From: Candidatus Cloacimonadota bacterium
GTDB taxonomy: Bacteria; Cloacimonadota; Cloacimonadia; Cloacimonadales; GCA-2742885
Direction of reading: 5' to 3'
NCBI GenBank assembly: GCA_002742885.1
Contig: PDOO01000008.1
Span: forward strand, 1-43,158
DNA: 43,158 nt
Shown: positions 25,719-33,275 of the stretch, in pieces
Layout of the letters: each line of letters starts with the position of its first letter
Position numbering within the stretch: the first letter of the stretch is position 1
Notes under the pieces: generated by a model
Database searches by the model: none
What the model was told of the DNA's origin: nothing
Seen by the model: only the letters and a program-made list of their open reading frames with translations
Translations under genes and position numbers: made by a program

Positions 25719-26936
25719 TTACAGATCGGCTTTGGGAATATCTCTGTGTCCGGTTCTTTTCAAACGTTTTTTGAAGAAATCAAATCCGGTAACTCCCATT
25801 GTAAACAAAGTATCGGTATCTTTCGAGTCCGTGTCTCGACCATTGCGGACAGCGTATTTAAATCCTAAGTGTATTTGCTTGTCGGGCGTGGAAAGCGGTA
25901 TAGAAATACCGCAGGTAAAAGCTTTTTCAAATAACTTGTTGTTGTCAGTTTTAAAATAATTATTTTTGTAATAACCGCCTATTCTCAACGGAATCCTTTC
26001 GTACCATTTATATCCGTAACCCCATTTAGGATCGTAAGCCAGTCCGCCTCGCAAAGAATAAACATCTTCAAAATCTTGAGCAACATTTGAATCTTTCCAC
26101 ATTTCATAAGAAAAATCCGTATTTATTTTAAGTTGCGGAGTTATCTTATAAGTTGTTCCGAAAGTAAATCCGTGAGGCAATTCAAAATCATTGATTTTTT
26201 GAGTTGTTTGATGGGTTACGGTGATATGCTTTTGTTCGGCGGATAATTTTGCGTAAGAATCATAAACAAAGCCGAAAGCAATTTTTTCCCATTCTTTGGT
26301 AAGCCCTATCGTAAATCCGCCTCCGTGAAAATCGGTATCAAGTTCTTCCCTGTTGTCAACATAAGAAGCATCTTTAAAATCAAGACGATAAAACTGCATC
26401 CTGTTTCCGACGTAATAATCAGCTGCCAAGCCTATTTTAATCGAGTTAAAATCATAAGCGTAAAGAACAGATGCTTTATAAATATTTGCATGCAATTTAT
26501 TGATGACCGTCGCCTTCAAGACACCTTCCGGATTAGACTCATTAGGAAAATCAACAGATTTTCTAGAATCAAAATTCCCGGATAAATAAGGCGAAAAAGA
26601 AAACCCTATTTTGTGATTATTTAAAGGAACCCCGATTGAAAAATAGGGAGAATAAGAACCTTCTTCCGAGAAAGTTGAAATCCCGTCATCAAACCGGTAA
26701 TATCCGAATGTTAAAGAAGTAGAAAAAAGAACCCTGCCGATATTACCCAAAACAGCCGGATTTTCATAACCGGCATTTAAACGATAAACATCAGCAACTG
26801 AAGCATTTCCTGCTCCTCCGGAATAAGCGTCGACAGCATAATGTCTTTCGGGGAAACCGTCTAAAGAAAAGACGGAATCAGCCGTTAAACTTCCTGTCAG
26901 GGAAAAAATTATTAATATTAACGATAAAAAACGCAT
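25719..26936 (-). CDS. Outer-membrane beta-barrel protein (FadL/PorV-like)
   Basis: A 405-residue exported protein with a signal peptide (about residues 1-19). The N-terminal segment DAYSGGAGNASVADVYRLNAGYENPAVLG is the usual opening of FadL/PorV-type barrels (a Gly-rich start followed by NPA). The rest alternates aromatic and polar residues in about 12-14 amphipathic strands (for example FSTSLTFGYYRFD, IGFSFSPYLSG, IGLAADYYVG). It may pass hydrophobic compounds or serve as a T9SS shuttle-like component; neither is shown. It is the first gene of the ferredoxin-reductase-kinase-glycosyltransferase operon. GAGG precedes the ATG. Confidence 0.82.
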   Translation of the reverse strand: MRFLSLILIIFSLTGSLTADSVFSLDGFPERHYAVDAYSGGAGNASVADVYRLNAGYENPAVLGNIGRVLFSTSLTFGYYRFDDGISTFSEEGSYSPYFSIGVPLNNHKIGFSFSPYLSGNFDSRKSVDFPNESNPEGVLKATVINKLHANIYKASVLYAYDFNSIKIGLAADYYVGNRMQFYRLDFKDASYVDNREELDTDFHGGGFTIGLTKEWEKIAFGFVYDSYAKLSAEQKHITVTHQTTQKINDFELPHGFTFGTTYKITPQLKINTDFSYEMWKDSNVAQDFEDVYSLRGGLAYDPKWGYGYKWYERIPLRIGGYYKNNYFKTDNNKLFEKAFTCGISIPLSTPDKQIHLGFKYAVRNGRDTDSKDTDTLFTMGVTGFDFFKKRLKRTGHRDIPKADL

Positions 26937-26958
26937 TAAAACCTCATTATTGTTTAAT

Positions 26959-26978
26959 TTCAGGTTAAGTAACCTGAA
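26959..26978. promoter_or_regulatory. Perfect palindrome in the isoprenoid operon leader
   Basis: Arms TTCAGGTTA and TAACCTGAA are exact reverse complements with only a two-base spacer, ending 23 bases upstream of the start codon at 26936. The tiny loop favours a protein-binding operator over an RNA hairpin. No T run follows, so it is not a terminator. Confidence 0.55.
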
Positions 26979-27024
26979 TCATCTTTTATTCAACGATACC
27001 AAAAGCGTTTCGTTTCAGAAATAC

Positions 27025-27053
27025 CTCAAAATGCAATTCAGACAAGATGTCAA
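27025..27053 (-). promoter_or_regulatory. Candidate promoter of the isoprenoid operon
   Basis: A perfect TTGACA (27048-27053) is followed after 17 bases by TTTGAG (27025-27030). A start near 27017 would put the palindrome at 26959-26978 inside the leader. The -10 is a weak match to the sigma-70 consensus. Confidence 0.35.
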
Positions 27054-27151
27054 TCATTAAACTTGCATAAGCGCATTAAACAACTTCTTGCGGTTCGGAA
27101 AAGCCCCGGCTATACCGTAATTAAAACTTTTTTCATATTTATTTTAAATTT

Positions 27152-28171
27152 TTAATCGGGATTATTCTTTACTCTTAATTTTACGCCTTCTCCGCAATTC
27201 CGACAAATTTCCAGAGATTTTCTGTTTTTGAGAATAATATTTCTTATTTTGTTAAATTTTTCGGATTTAAACAATTCCCCGACACTTTTTTCTTTTACGT
27301 TTCCGATTTTGAAGTCAACGTCTTTGTCAAAACAGCAAACGGACATTTCTCCGTCCCAATTTATCACTGCCGTAGTCCAAATTCTTCTGCATTTGTTTTG
27401 AATGCCGAATTTTAATTCAAAATTATTTCCGGTAATTTTATAACGCCTGTATTTAGGATTTTCCGGCAAATAATTAAAAACATCCTCTTTACTGTAAATT
27501 TGGGCGGTTTTCAATTCGAGTTTATCGACTCCGCTTTTTTTTGCCATGGCTTTTATTTCTTCTATTTCGTGTTCGTTATGTTTCATTACGATAAATTGCC
27601 AACGCAAATAAGGCGTAACCGAGTTAAGTTTCTTTTTGGCTGAAACCAAATTTTGCACATTTTCTTTTACCTTTTGCAAATTTCCGTTAATTCTGTATTT
27701 ATTGTAAGTCTCCTGTTCCGCTCCGTCCAAAGAGACAATCAACGAGTCCAAACCGGAACGCACCAATTTTTCGGGGTCGGGCATAACATTGACGTTAGTG
27801 GAAAGAAGAACAAACAAACCGGCATCGGAAGCGTATTTTATCATCTCCAAAATATCTTTATGCAAAAAAGGTTCTCCCTGATTCCAAAGCACTGCTTCCA
27901 CGGCATAATCCTTAACGTCATCAATAATTTTTTTGTAAAGATCAAGATCCATATATCCCTTGGCTCGTTTCAAAGTTCCGTTTCCCGAGGGACAGAGAGG
28001 ACACCGTAAATTACATATATTGGTCGGCTCAATCATTATAACCGGCGCATTACCCCAAACAACAGCTCGGTGAAAGACATTGCTTAAAAGCAACGACATT
28101 TGGTTTTTCGCCGCATTTACGATTCTCTTAAGATTCACTGATTTTTTTAAAAATAAATTTATTTGATTCAT
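27152..28171 (-). CDS. Radical SAM/SPASM domain protein
   Basis: A 339-residue radical SAM enzyme. The SAM-cluster motif CNLRCPLCPSG (CxxxCxxC, about residues 53-60) follows the beta strand IMIEPTN. A C-terminal SPASM-type region binds extra Fe-S clusters through Cys in NKCRRIW, SVCCFD and EICRNCGEG. SPASM proteins modify peptides, sugars or tRNA and include anaerobic sulfatase maturases. No precursor peptide was found beside it, so the substrate is open. The FGE-like lipoprotein at 31358 is several genes away and not clearly linked. GAGG precedes the ATG. Confidence 0.9.
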   Translation of the reverse strand: MNQINLFLKKSVNLKRIVNAAKNQMSLLLSNVFHRAVVWGNAPVIMIEPTNICNLRCPLCPSGNGTLKRAKGYMDLDLYKKIIDDVKDYAVEAVLWNQGEPFLHKDILEMIKYASDAGLFVLLSTNVNVMPDPEKLVRSGLDSLIVSLDGAEQETYNKYRINGNLQKVKENVQNLVSAKKKLNSVTPYLRWQFIVMKHNEHEIEEIKAMAKKSGVDKLELKTAQIYSKEDVFNYLPENPKYRRYKITGNNFELKFGIQNKCRRIWTTAVINWDGEMSVCCFDKDVDFKIGNVKEKSVGELFKSEKFNKIRNIILKNRKSLEICRNCGEGVKLRVKNNPD

Positions 28172-28259
28172 AAATCAAAACCTCTGTCTGCTTTTTTTTA
28201 TTTGCCTTTTTTTGAGTCAATTTATTTTCCTGTTTTATAAAAGATAAAGGGAGGACATT

Positions 28260-28886
28260 ATGAAATATGCGGAAGAAAGAAAATTAATTTGCGAAATAGG
28301 GAAACGAATGTACGAACGAGGATTTGTCGCCTCCAACGACGGTAACATAAGTCTGTCTCCGTCCGAAAACATCATGCTGATAACGCCGTCGGGAGTCAGC
28401 AAGGGATTTATGAAACCGGAAGAAATAGTCGTAATGGATTGGGACGGAAATATTATGGCGGGACAAAATCCTTCCTCGGAATATCCGATGCACTCAATTG
28501 TTTATAAAACAAGAAAAAACATTAAATCGGTCTGCCATGCTCATCCGGTCTGCGCCACGGCATTTGCCGTTTGCGACTATGACTTGAACAAACCCGTTTT
28601 ACAGGAAGTTCTTCTGTCTTTGGGAAAAATAATTACCGTTCCTTACGCCGTTACGGGAAGCGAAAAACTGGCAAAAAATCTCGGAAAAAGTTTGGGGGAC
28701 AATCACGCTTTTTTACTGAAAAATCACGGAGCCTTAACCTTAGGTAAAGAGATTATTGATGCCTGGCATAAAATGGAGACATTGGAACATTTTGCAAAAA
28801 TAATGACAATTTCACTGCAAATCGGCAATCCGACTTTATTAAATAAAGCAGATATTGAAAAACTTAACGCCAAAAAAATCAAATAA
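28260..28886 (+). CDS. Class II aldolase/adducin-family aldolase (fuculose-phosphate type)
   Basis: A 208-residue cytosolic zinc aldolase. Substrate-phosphate residues lie in ASNDGNISL (about 24-32) and TPSGVSKG (about 42-49). The catalytic Glu is E74 in SSEYPMH. Zinc is bound by His93 and His95 in VCHAHPVC and by His156 in KNHGALT. Relatives cleave L-fuculose-1-phosphate, L-ribulose-5-phosphate-type or 5-deoxyribulose-1-phosphate sugars to dihydroxyacetone phosphate plus an aldehyde. Full length for the family. No sugar kinase or isomerase is adjacent, so the substrate is undetermined; salvage of 5-deoxy sugars is one possibility. AAGGGAGG lies 6 bases upstream of the ATG. Confidence 0.9.
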   Translation: MKYAEERKLICEIGKRMYERGFVASNDGNISLSPSENIMLITPSGVSKGFMKPEEIVVMDWDGNIMAGQNPSSEYPMHSIVYKTRKNIKSVCHAHPVCATAFAVCDYDLNKPVLQEVLLSLGKIITVPYAVTGSEKLAKNLGKSLGDNHAFLLKNHGALTLGKEIIDAWHKMETLEHFAKIMTISLQIGNPTLLNKADIEKLNAKKIK

Positions 28887-29197
28887 TTAGAATAAATTAA
28901 TTATCTCTGTCAAATATTTCATAAAAAAATTTGCTTAATTTCGTTTAACAGGTATCTTCACTTACAATGAATGTTTAATCGGCAAAAATTATCCGGTTTA
29001 AGAAGATATTACGTTTTTCTCTGAAATTAACTTTTCGGGCAAGATATAAACCTTTAAAAAAGTTATTCCGATATAACTCTATCGAAGAAACATTTATTGA
29101 TAATCATGATGACAGCGATATTCCCCATGCCTTTGAAGCATGCGACAGGTGTAAAATGTTGCTCAATACGGTAAACAATAAAGGAAAGGAATGAAAA
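28887..29197. other. Intergenic region, 311 bp, with an ORF remnant
   Basis: Between the aldolase and DUF438 genes. The left 90 bases are AT-rich without a clear terminator. The right two thirds are covered by an open frame without a normal start, described separately. Confidence 0.5.
28979..29194 (+). other. Start-less open frame, possible gene remnant
   Basis: A frame of about 71 codons, open from a stop at 28976 to TGA at 29192. Its end reads FIDNHDDSDIPHAFEACD, then RCKMLLNTV. The acidic/His-rich segment with a CxxC and the tight 3-base gap to the DUF438 start look gene-like. However, there is no ATG, GTG or usable start near its beginning, and the first half is basic and low in complexity. 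It may be the 3' end of a decayed gene or chance. I do not recognise it. Confidence 0.2.
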
Positions 29198-29749
29198 ATG
29201 AACGAAAAAAAAGAAATGATTAAGAAAATTATGAAATTTTTGGCAAAAAACGAAGAGGCGAAAGCCGATGAATTATGTAAGCTCTTTTTGGAAAAAACAA
29301 AAGAAGTTACTCCGGAAGAATTGACCGATGTTGCACAACAATTGGAAGATGAAAACATCTTTGCCGATGCTGAACAACATATAAACATCGAAAAACGTAT
29401 TTTTGAAATTATTCGCAACAAAATTCCGCAAAGAAAATTAAGCGAATTCGGAAAAGGGCATCCGATAAAAACATTTTTGGATGAAAATATCATCATAAAA
29501 AATCTTAACAAACGCGCCGAAGAATTACTTCAAGAAAAAAACAGTTTTACCGACTTATATTCCGATTGGGCATTGCTCGCCAAGCAATATTTGAAACTTC
29601 ATATTCACTATCTGCGCAAAGAAAATCAACTCTTCCCTTATCTTGAACGCAGAGGATTCAGTCATCCGAGTTCGATAATGTGGAGTCTACACGACCAAAT
29701 TCGTAAATCGGCAAAAGATTTTAATGTCTCCGTCAATGAAAAAAAATGA
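29198..29749 (+). CDS. DUF438/hemerythrin protein, N-terminal part (before frameshift)
   Basis: A 183-residue N-terminal piece of what should be one protein of about 665 residues reaching 31196. It holds a first DUF438 module (about 1-65) and most of a hemerythrin-like helical domain with iron-ligand-type motifs HIHYLRKENQLFPYLERRG and SSIMWSLHDQIR. It stops at TGA (29747-29749) right after an A8 run (29739-29746). The missing fourth helix of the hemerythrin domain continues in the frame of the next ORF. Such proteins are thought to sense or bind O2 or NO. AAAGGA precedes the ATG. Confidence 0.8.
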   Translation: MNEKKEMIKKIMKFLAKNEEAKADELCKLFLEKTKEVTPEELTDVAQQLEDENIFADAEQHINIEKRIFEIIRNKIPQRKLSEFGKGHPIKTFLDENIIIKNLNKRAEELLQEKNSFTDLYSDWALLAKQYLKLHIHYLRKENQLFPYLERRGFSHPSSIMWSLHDQIRKSAKDFNVSVNEKK

Positions 29750-31196
29750 AGACTCAGCCAAAAAAATTCTGACAGATCTCATCAAACAATCAAACGAAAT
29801 GATTGTAAAAGAAGAAAAAGTTTTATTGCCGACATCCGCTCGTTTACTTACCAAAGACGATTGGCTTGAACTGAGAAAAGGCGAAGATGAAATCGGCTGG
29901 ATAATCCCCGAACCTCCGAAAGTCTGGAATATAAAAATCAGTATGGACAAACATTTGAAATCCGATCCGGAACGCATTACCGCCATACTTGAAATAGTGA
30001 ATCAATTCTTCCAAGGCGCAACAATAGAAGATTTGCAAAAGAAATTTAACGAAAAACTTAACGGTACAATTACTCCCGGAGAATTTGCTCTTGCCGAACA
30101 AAAAATGGAAGATTTGGGTGTGGGAAACGATAAATTTGAAGCCGAAATCGATAAATTGTTAAAAGTTTTCAAAAAATCTTTGGAAAAAGTAACTATTGAT
30201 AATTTGGAAGAAGGACATCCCTTGGATACTTTCATCAAAGAAAATAAAGCAATCAATAAATTTGTATCCGAACTCAAAGAAGCGGCAAAAAACACGGATT
30301 TGCAGCAAGTTGACCACGAGTTTTGGCAAAATGCTTACGACAAACTCCAACAGGTAAATACTCATTACGTTCGTAAAGAAAATCAACTCTTCCCTTATTT
30401 GGAATCAAAAGGATTCGATAAACCTTCCACCGTGATGTGGGCATTACACGATGATGTAAGAAAAATAATAAAAGAATGCCGTAACCTTCTGAACGAAAAA
30501 AATTACGAAAATTTCTTCCGGGAACAGGAAAAAGTATTCCAAGGATTACAGAGAATGATATTCAAAGAAGAAAAAATTCTTTGGCCGACAAGCCTTGAAT
30601 TGTTGGAAACTTCCGAATGGATTGCCGTAAGACAAGGCGAAGAAGAAGTCGGATATTGCCTTATAGATACTCCGCCGATGTGGAATCCGGCTTGGAAACA
30701 TCCGTCTGAAGCGGATACTAAAAGTCTTCCCGCCGGTAATGTCTCTCCGGTTCCGTTTACCTCTTCTTCCAAATCCGCTTCCAATGTGGGCGGAATAAAT
30801 TTGGAAGTAGGCTCCGTTACTCCGGAACAGATAAATCTCATTTTCAAACATTTGCCCTTTGACGTTACATATGTTGATGAAAACGACGAAGTTCGCTACT
30901 ATAATAAAGGCGAAGGTCGAGTCTTCCCCAGAAGTCCCGGCATTATCGGTCGTCAGGTAAGGTACTGCCATCCGCCCAAAAGCGTACATATTGTGGAAGA
31001 TATTGTGGCAGCTTTCAAATCAGGCAAAAAATCCGAAGCAGAATTTTGGATTACCATTCAAGATAAATTTGTTCACATTCAATACTTTGCGGTTCGAGAC
31101 GTAAACGGCAATTATAAAGGCGTTCTGGAAATCACCTACGATGCCAAGCATGTCAGAGAATTGGAAGGTCAACAAAGACTTTTGGATTGGAAATAA
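29724..31196 (+). CDS. DUF438-hemerythrin-PAS protein, C-terminal part (after frameshift)
   Basis: A 490-residue frame continuing the protein above. Residues about 6-70 complete the first hemerythrin domain (KEEKVLLPTSARLLTKDDW). A second DUF438 module (about 73-140) and second hemerythrin domain (about 150-320, with HYVRKENQLFPYLESKG and HDDVRK) follow, then a linker rich in Ser/Pro, then a PAS domain (about 365-490, LPFDVTYVDENDEVRYYNKGEG). The nominal ATG has no ribosome-binding site and lies inside the upstream ORF, so it is probably not a real start. Two full DUF438-hemerythrin units in one chain is unusual. Confidence 0.8.
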   Translation: MSPSMKKNEDSAKKILTDLIKQSNEMIVKEEKVLLPTSARLLTKDDWLELRKGEDEIGWIIPEPPKVWNIKISMDKHLKSDPERITAILEIVNQFFQGATIEDLQKKFNEKLNGTITPGEFALAEQKMEDLGVGNDKFEAEIDKLLKVFKKSLEKVTIDNLEEGHPLDTFIKENKAINKFVSELKEAAKNTDLQQVDHEFWQNAYDKLQQVNTHYVRKENQLFPYLESKGFDKPSTVMWALHDDVRKIIKECRNLLNEKNYENFFREQEKVFQGLQRMIFKEEKILWPTSLELLETSEWIAVRQGEEEVGYCLIDTPPMWNPAWKHPSEADTKSLPAGNVSPVPFTSSSKSASNVGGINLEVGSVTPEQINLIFKHLPFDVTYVDENDEVRYYNKGEGRVFPRSPGIIGRQVRYCHPPKSVHIVEDIVAAFKSGKKSEAEFWITIQDKFVHIQYFAVRDVNGNYKGVLEITYDAKHVRELEGQQRLLDWK

Positions 31197-31208
31197 TTAA
31201 AGTATAAA

Positions 31209-31235
31209 AGAGGCTGTCCAAAAAGGGCAACCTCT
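31209..31235 (+). terminator. Hairpin after the DUF438 gene
   Basis: AGAGGCTGTCC and GGGCAACCTCT form a stem of about ten pairs with one mismatch and one wobble, with an AAAAA loop, 12 bases after the stop codon. No T run follows directly, so it may be a factor-dependent end or a transcript-stabilising hairpin. Confidence 0.5.
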
Positions 31236-31357
31236 GTAAATATATCTGTCTTTTCCAGAATAGTTGAGCTCTCTAAAAAGCAAGAAATAAAAATATTGAC
31301 ATAATTTATTCCCTTTTATGCATAGGAAATTTTAAGATAAAATAAGGAGAAAAAGTT

Positions 31358-33091
31358 ATGAAAAAAATCAAAATTTTATCACTGGTTTTGCCGGGTTTAA
31401 TTGCCGTGATGTTATTTGCCGGTTGCGGTAAAGACAGCAGTACAGGTCCTGAAAATATTAATAATGCGCCGATTCCGAACTTTACGGTAACTCCTGATTC
31501 CGGAACAGTAAATACGGAATTCATCTTCGACGCTTCTTCTTCCTCTGATGCTGAAGACAGCCTCAGCGCATTAAAAGTTCGTTTTGATTTTGACGGAGAC
31601 GGAAATTTCGATACAGATTGGAATGCCGAAAAAACTGCAACTCACAAATATGAATCGGCAGGAACTTACAACGCTAAGCTTGAAGTAAAAGACAGCGGTG
31701 ATTCAGTTTCCGAAAAAATTAAAGCTGTTGTCGTTAATGAAACTTCAAATATCGCTCCGACAGCAGATTTTACGGTTAATCCTGAATCGGGAGACATAAA
31801 CACAGAATTTACCTTCGACGCTTCTTCTTCCTCTGATGTTGAAGACAGTCTCAGCGCATTGAAAGTTCGTTTTGATTTTGACGGAGACGGAAATTTCGAT
31901 ACAGATTGGACTGCCGAAAAAACTGCAACTCACAAATATGATTCGGCAGGAACTTACAACGCTAAGCTTGAAGTAAAAGACAGCGGTGATTCAATTTCCG
32001 AAAAAATTAAAGCTGTTGTCGTTAATGAAATTTCAAATACTGCGCCTACAGCAGATTTCACCGTCAATCCTGAATCGGGAAACGTAAACACAGAATTTAC
32101 CTTCGATGCTTCTTCTTCCTTTGATGCTGAAGATGAAACTGATGATCTACAGGTTCGTTTTGACTTTGACGGAGACGGTAACTTTGATACAGATTGGACT
32201 GCAGATAAAATTTTTAACCATAATTACAGTTCTCCGGCAACTTACAGCGTTAAACTTGAAGTAAAAGACAGCGGTGATTTAGTATCCGAAACGGTAAAAG
32301 AAGTTCCGGTAAGCGAGAATAATACTCCTGAAAACATGATTTTTGTTGAGGGCGGATCGTTTGAAATGGGCTTTGCCGGATTCAGCTTTGATGAAGAGCC
32401 GGTACATACAGTTAATCTTCAAGATTTTTACATCGGCAAATATGAAGTAACGAATGCAGAATATGTAGTCTTTTTGAATGATCAAGGCAATCAAGTGAAC
32501 GGTCAATATTGTTTGAATACAGAAGATGACAGATGCCATATCTACGAAGAAAACGGTCAATTTACTGTAAAAGAAGGCAAAGAAAATTACCCTGTTATAT
32601 TTGTCAGTTGGTACGGAGCAAAAGCTTATGCTGAGTGGATAGGCGGCAGATTGCCCAGTGAATCTGAGTGGGAATATGCAGCAAGAGGCGGCAGCCAGAG
32701 CCAAGGATATACATATAGCGGAAGCAATAATCTGACAGATGTTGCCTGGTATTACGATAACTCGTTTAATTCCGACAATAATCTGGAAGATGGCAGAGGC
32801 ACTCATCCTGTAGGCGAGTTAGCAGAAAACGAACTCGGCATATGCGATATGAGCGGTAATGTATGGGAATGGTGCGAAGATAAATGGCATAACGATTATA
32901 ACGGAGCTCCCTCGGACGGAAGCGCTTGGATAGAAGGCGGCAGCGATCCTCGTATTATTCGCGGCGGAAGTTGGGGCGCATTCAGCTCAATGTGCAGAGT
33001 CTTTTACCGCGCAGGTTTCTATCCTGAAGTTAATCCTGATGCAAACAGCTTCCACGATTACGGTTTTCGTATAGTTATTGACATTGACTAA
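31358..33091 (+). CDS. Lipoprotein with three PKD domains and an FGE-like domain
   Basis: A 577-residue surface lipoprotein. A lipoprotein signal peptide ends in the lipobox FAGC (Cys about 23), followed by a Ser/Gly spacer. Three PKD domains of 96 residues each follow (about 37-324), with APTADFTVNPESG starts and FDFDGDGNFDTDW cores. The C-terminal part (about 326-577) is a formylglycine-generating-enzyme/sulfatase-modifying-factor fold: MIFVEGGSFEMG, YEVTNAEYVVFL, GGRLPSESEWEYAARGG, GNVWEWCEDKW, RGGSW. Only one Cys is seen near the FGE active-site segment (SSMCRVFYR), not the usual pair, so sulfatase activation is unlikely and a binding role is more probable. AAGGAG precedes the ATG. Confidence 0.92.
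   Translation: MKKIKILSLVLPGLIAVMLFAGCGKDSSTGPENINNAPIPNFTVTPDSGTVNTEFIFDASSSSDAEDSLSALKVRFDFDGDGNFDTDWNAEKTATHKYESAGTYNAKLEVKDSGDSVSEKIKAVVVNETSNIAPTADFTVNPESGDINTEFTFDASSSSDVEDSLSALKVRFDFDGDGNFDTDWTAEKTATHKYDSAGTYNAKLEVKDSGDSISEKIKAVVVNEISNTAPTADFTVNPESGNVNTEFTFDASSSFDAEDETDDLQVRFDFDGDGNFDTDWTADKIFNHNYSSPATYSVKLEVKDSGDLVSETVKEVPVSENNTPENMIFVEGGSFEMGFAGFSFDEEPVHTVNLQDFYIGKYEVTNAEYVVFLNDQGNQVNGQYCLNTEDDRCHIYEENGQFTVKEGKENYPVIFVSWYGAKAYAEWIGGRLPSESEWEYAARGGSQSQGYTYSGSNNLTDVAWYYDNSFNSDNNLEDGRGTHPVGELAENELGICDMSGNVWEWCEDKWHNDYNGAPSDGSAWIEGGSDPRIIRGGSWGAFSSMCRVFYRAGFYPEVNPDANSFHDYGFRIVIDID
31466..32329 (+). repeat. Three tandem 288-bp PKD-coding repeats
   Basis: Units start at about 31466, 31754 and 32042, exactly 288 bases (96 codons) apart. 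The first two are nearly identical at the DNA level over long stretches, and the third is more diverged, which suggests a recent duplication of one PKD domain. Confidence 0.85.
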
Positions 33092-33180
33092 AATCTTTAA
33101 TTCAACGGTTTCCGAGACCAGACAATCGATATACTTTGCAGCGAGCACAACGTAAACGTAAATAATTAAAGTAAAATATC

Positions 33181-33214
33181 ACGAGGCATAATATTAAATT
33201 ATGCCTCGTTTTTT
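33181..33214 (+). terminator. Terminator of the PKD/FGE-like lipoprotein gene
   Basis: A perfect stem of about 11-12 pairs (ACGAGGCATAA with TTATGCCTCGT) with a short AT loop is followed by six T. Confidence 0.92.
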
Positions 33215-33230
33215 ATGTAAAAATATGCTC

Positions 33231-33258
33231 AAAAAAAATCCCCGATCTGAATCGAGGA
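33231..33258 (-). terminator. Terminator of the DUF805 gene
   Basis: Minus-strand TCCTCGAT/ATCGGGGA stem (eight pairs including one wobble, four-base loop) followed by eight T, 17 bases after the stop codon. Confidence 0.9.
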
Positions 33259-33275
33259 CTTATTTACCTTTTCGT

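Noticed and set aside
27152-28171. Radical SAM protein as a RiPP maturase with a precursor peptide
   Set aside because: No small precursor-like ORF with a ribosome-binding site was found on either side.
28212-28241. Promoter TTGAGT-N18-TATAAA before the aldolase gene
   Set aside because: It would start transcription inside the ribosome-binding site, leaving almost no leader.
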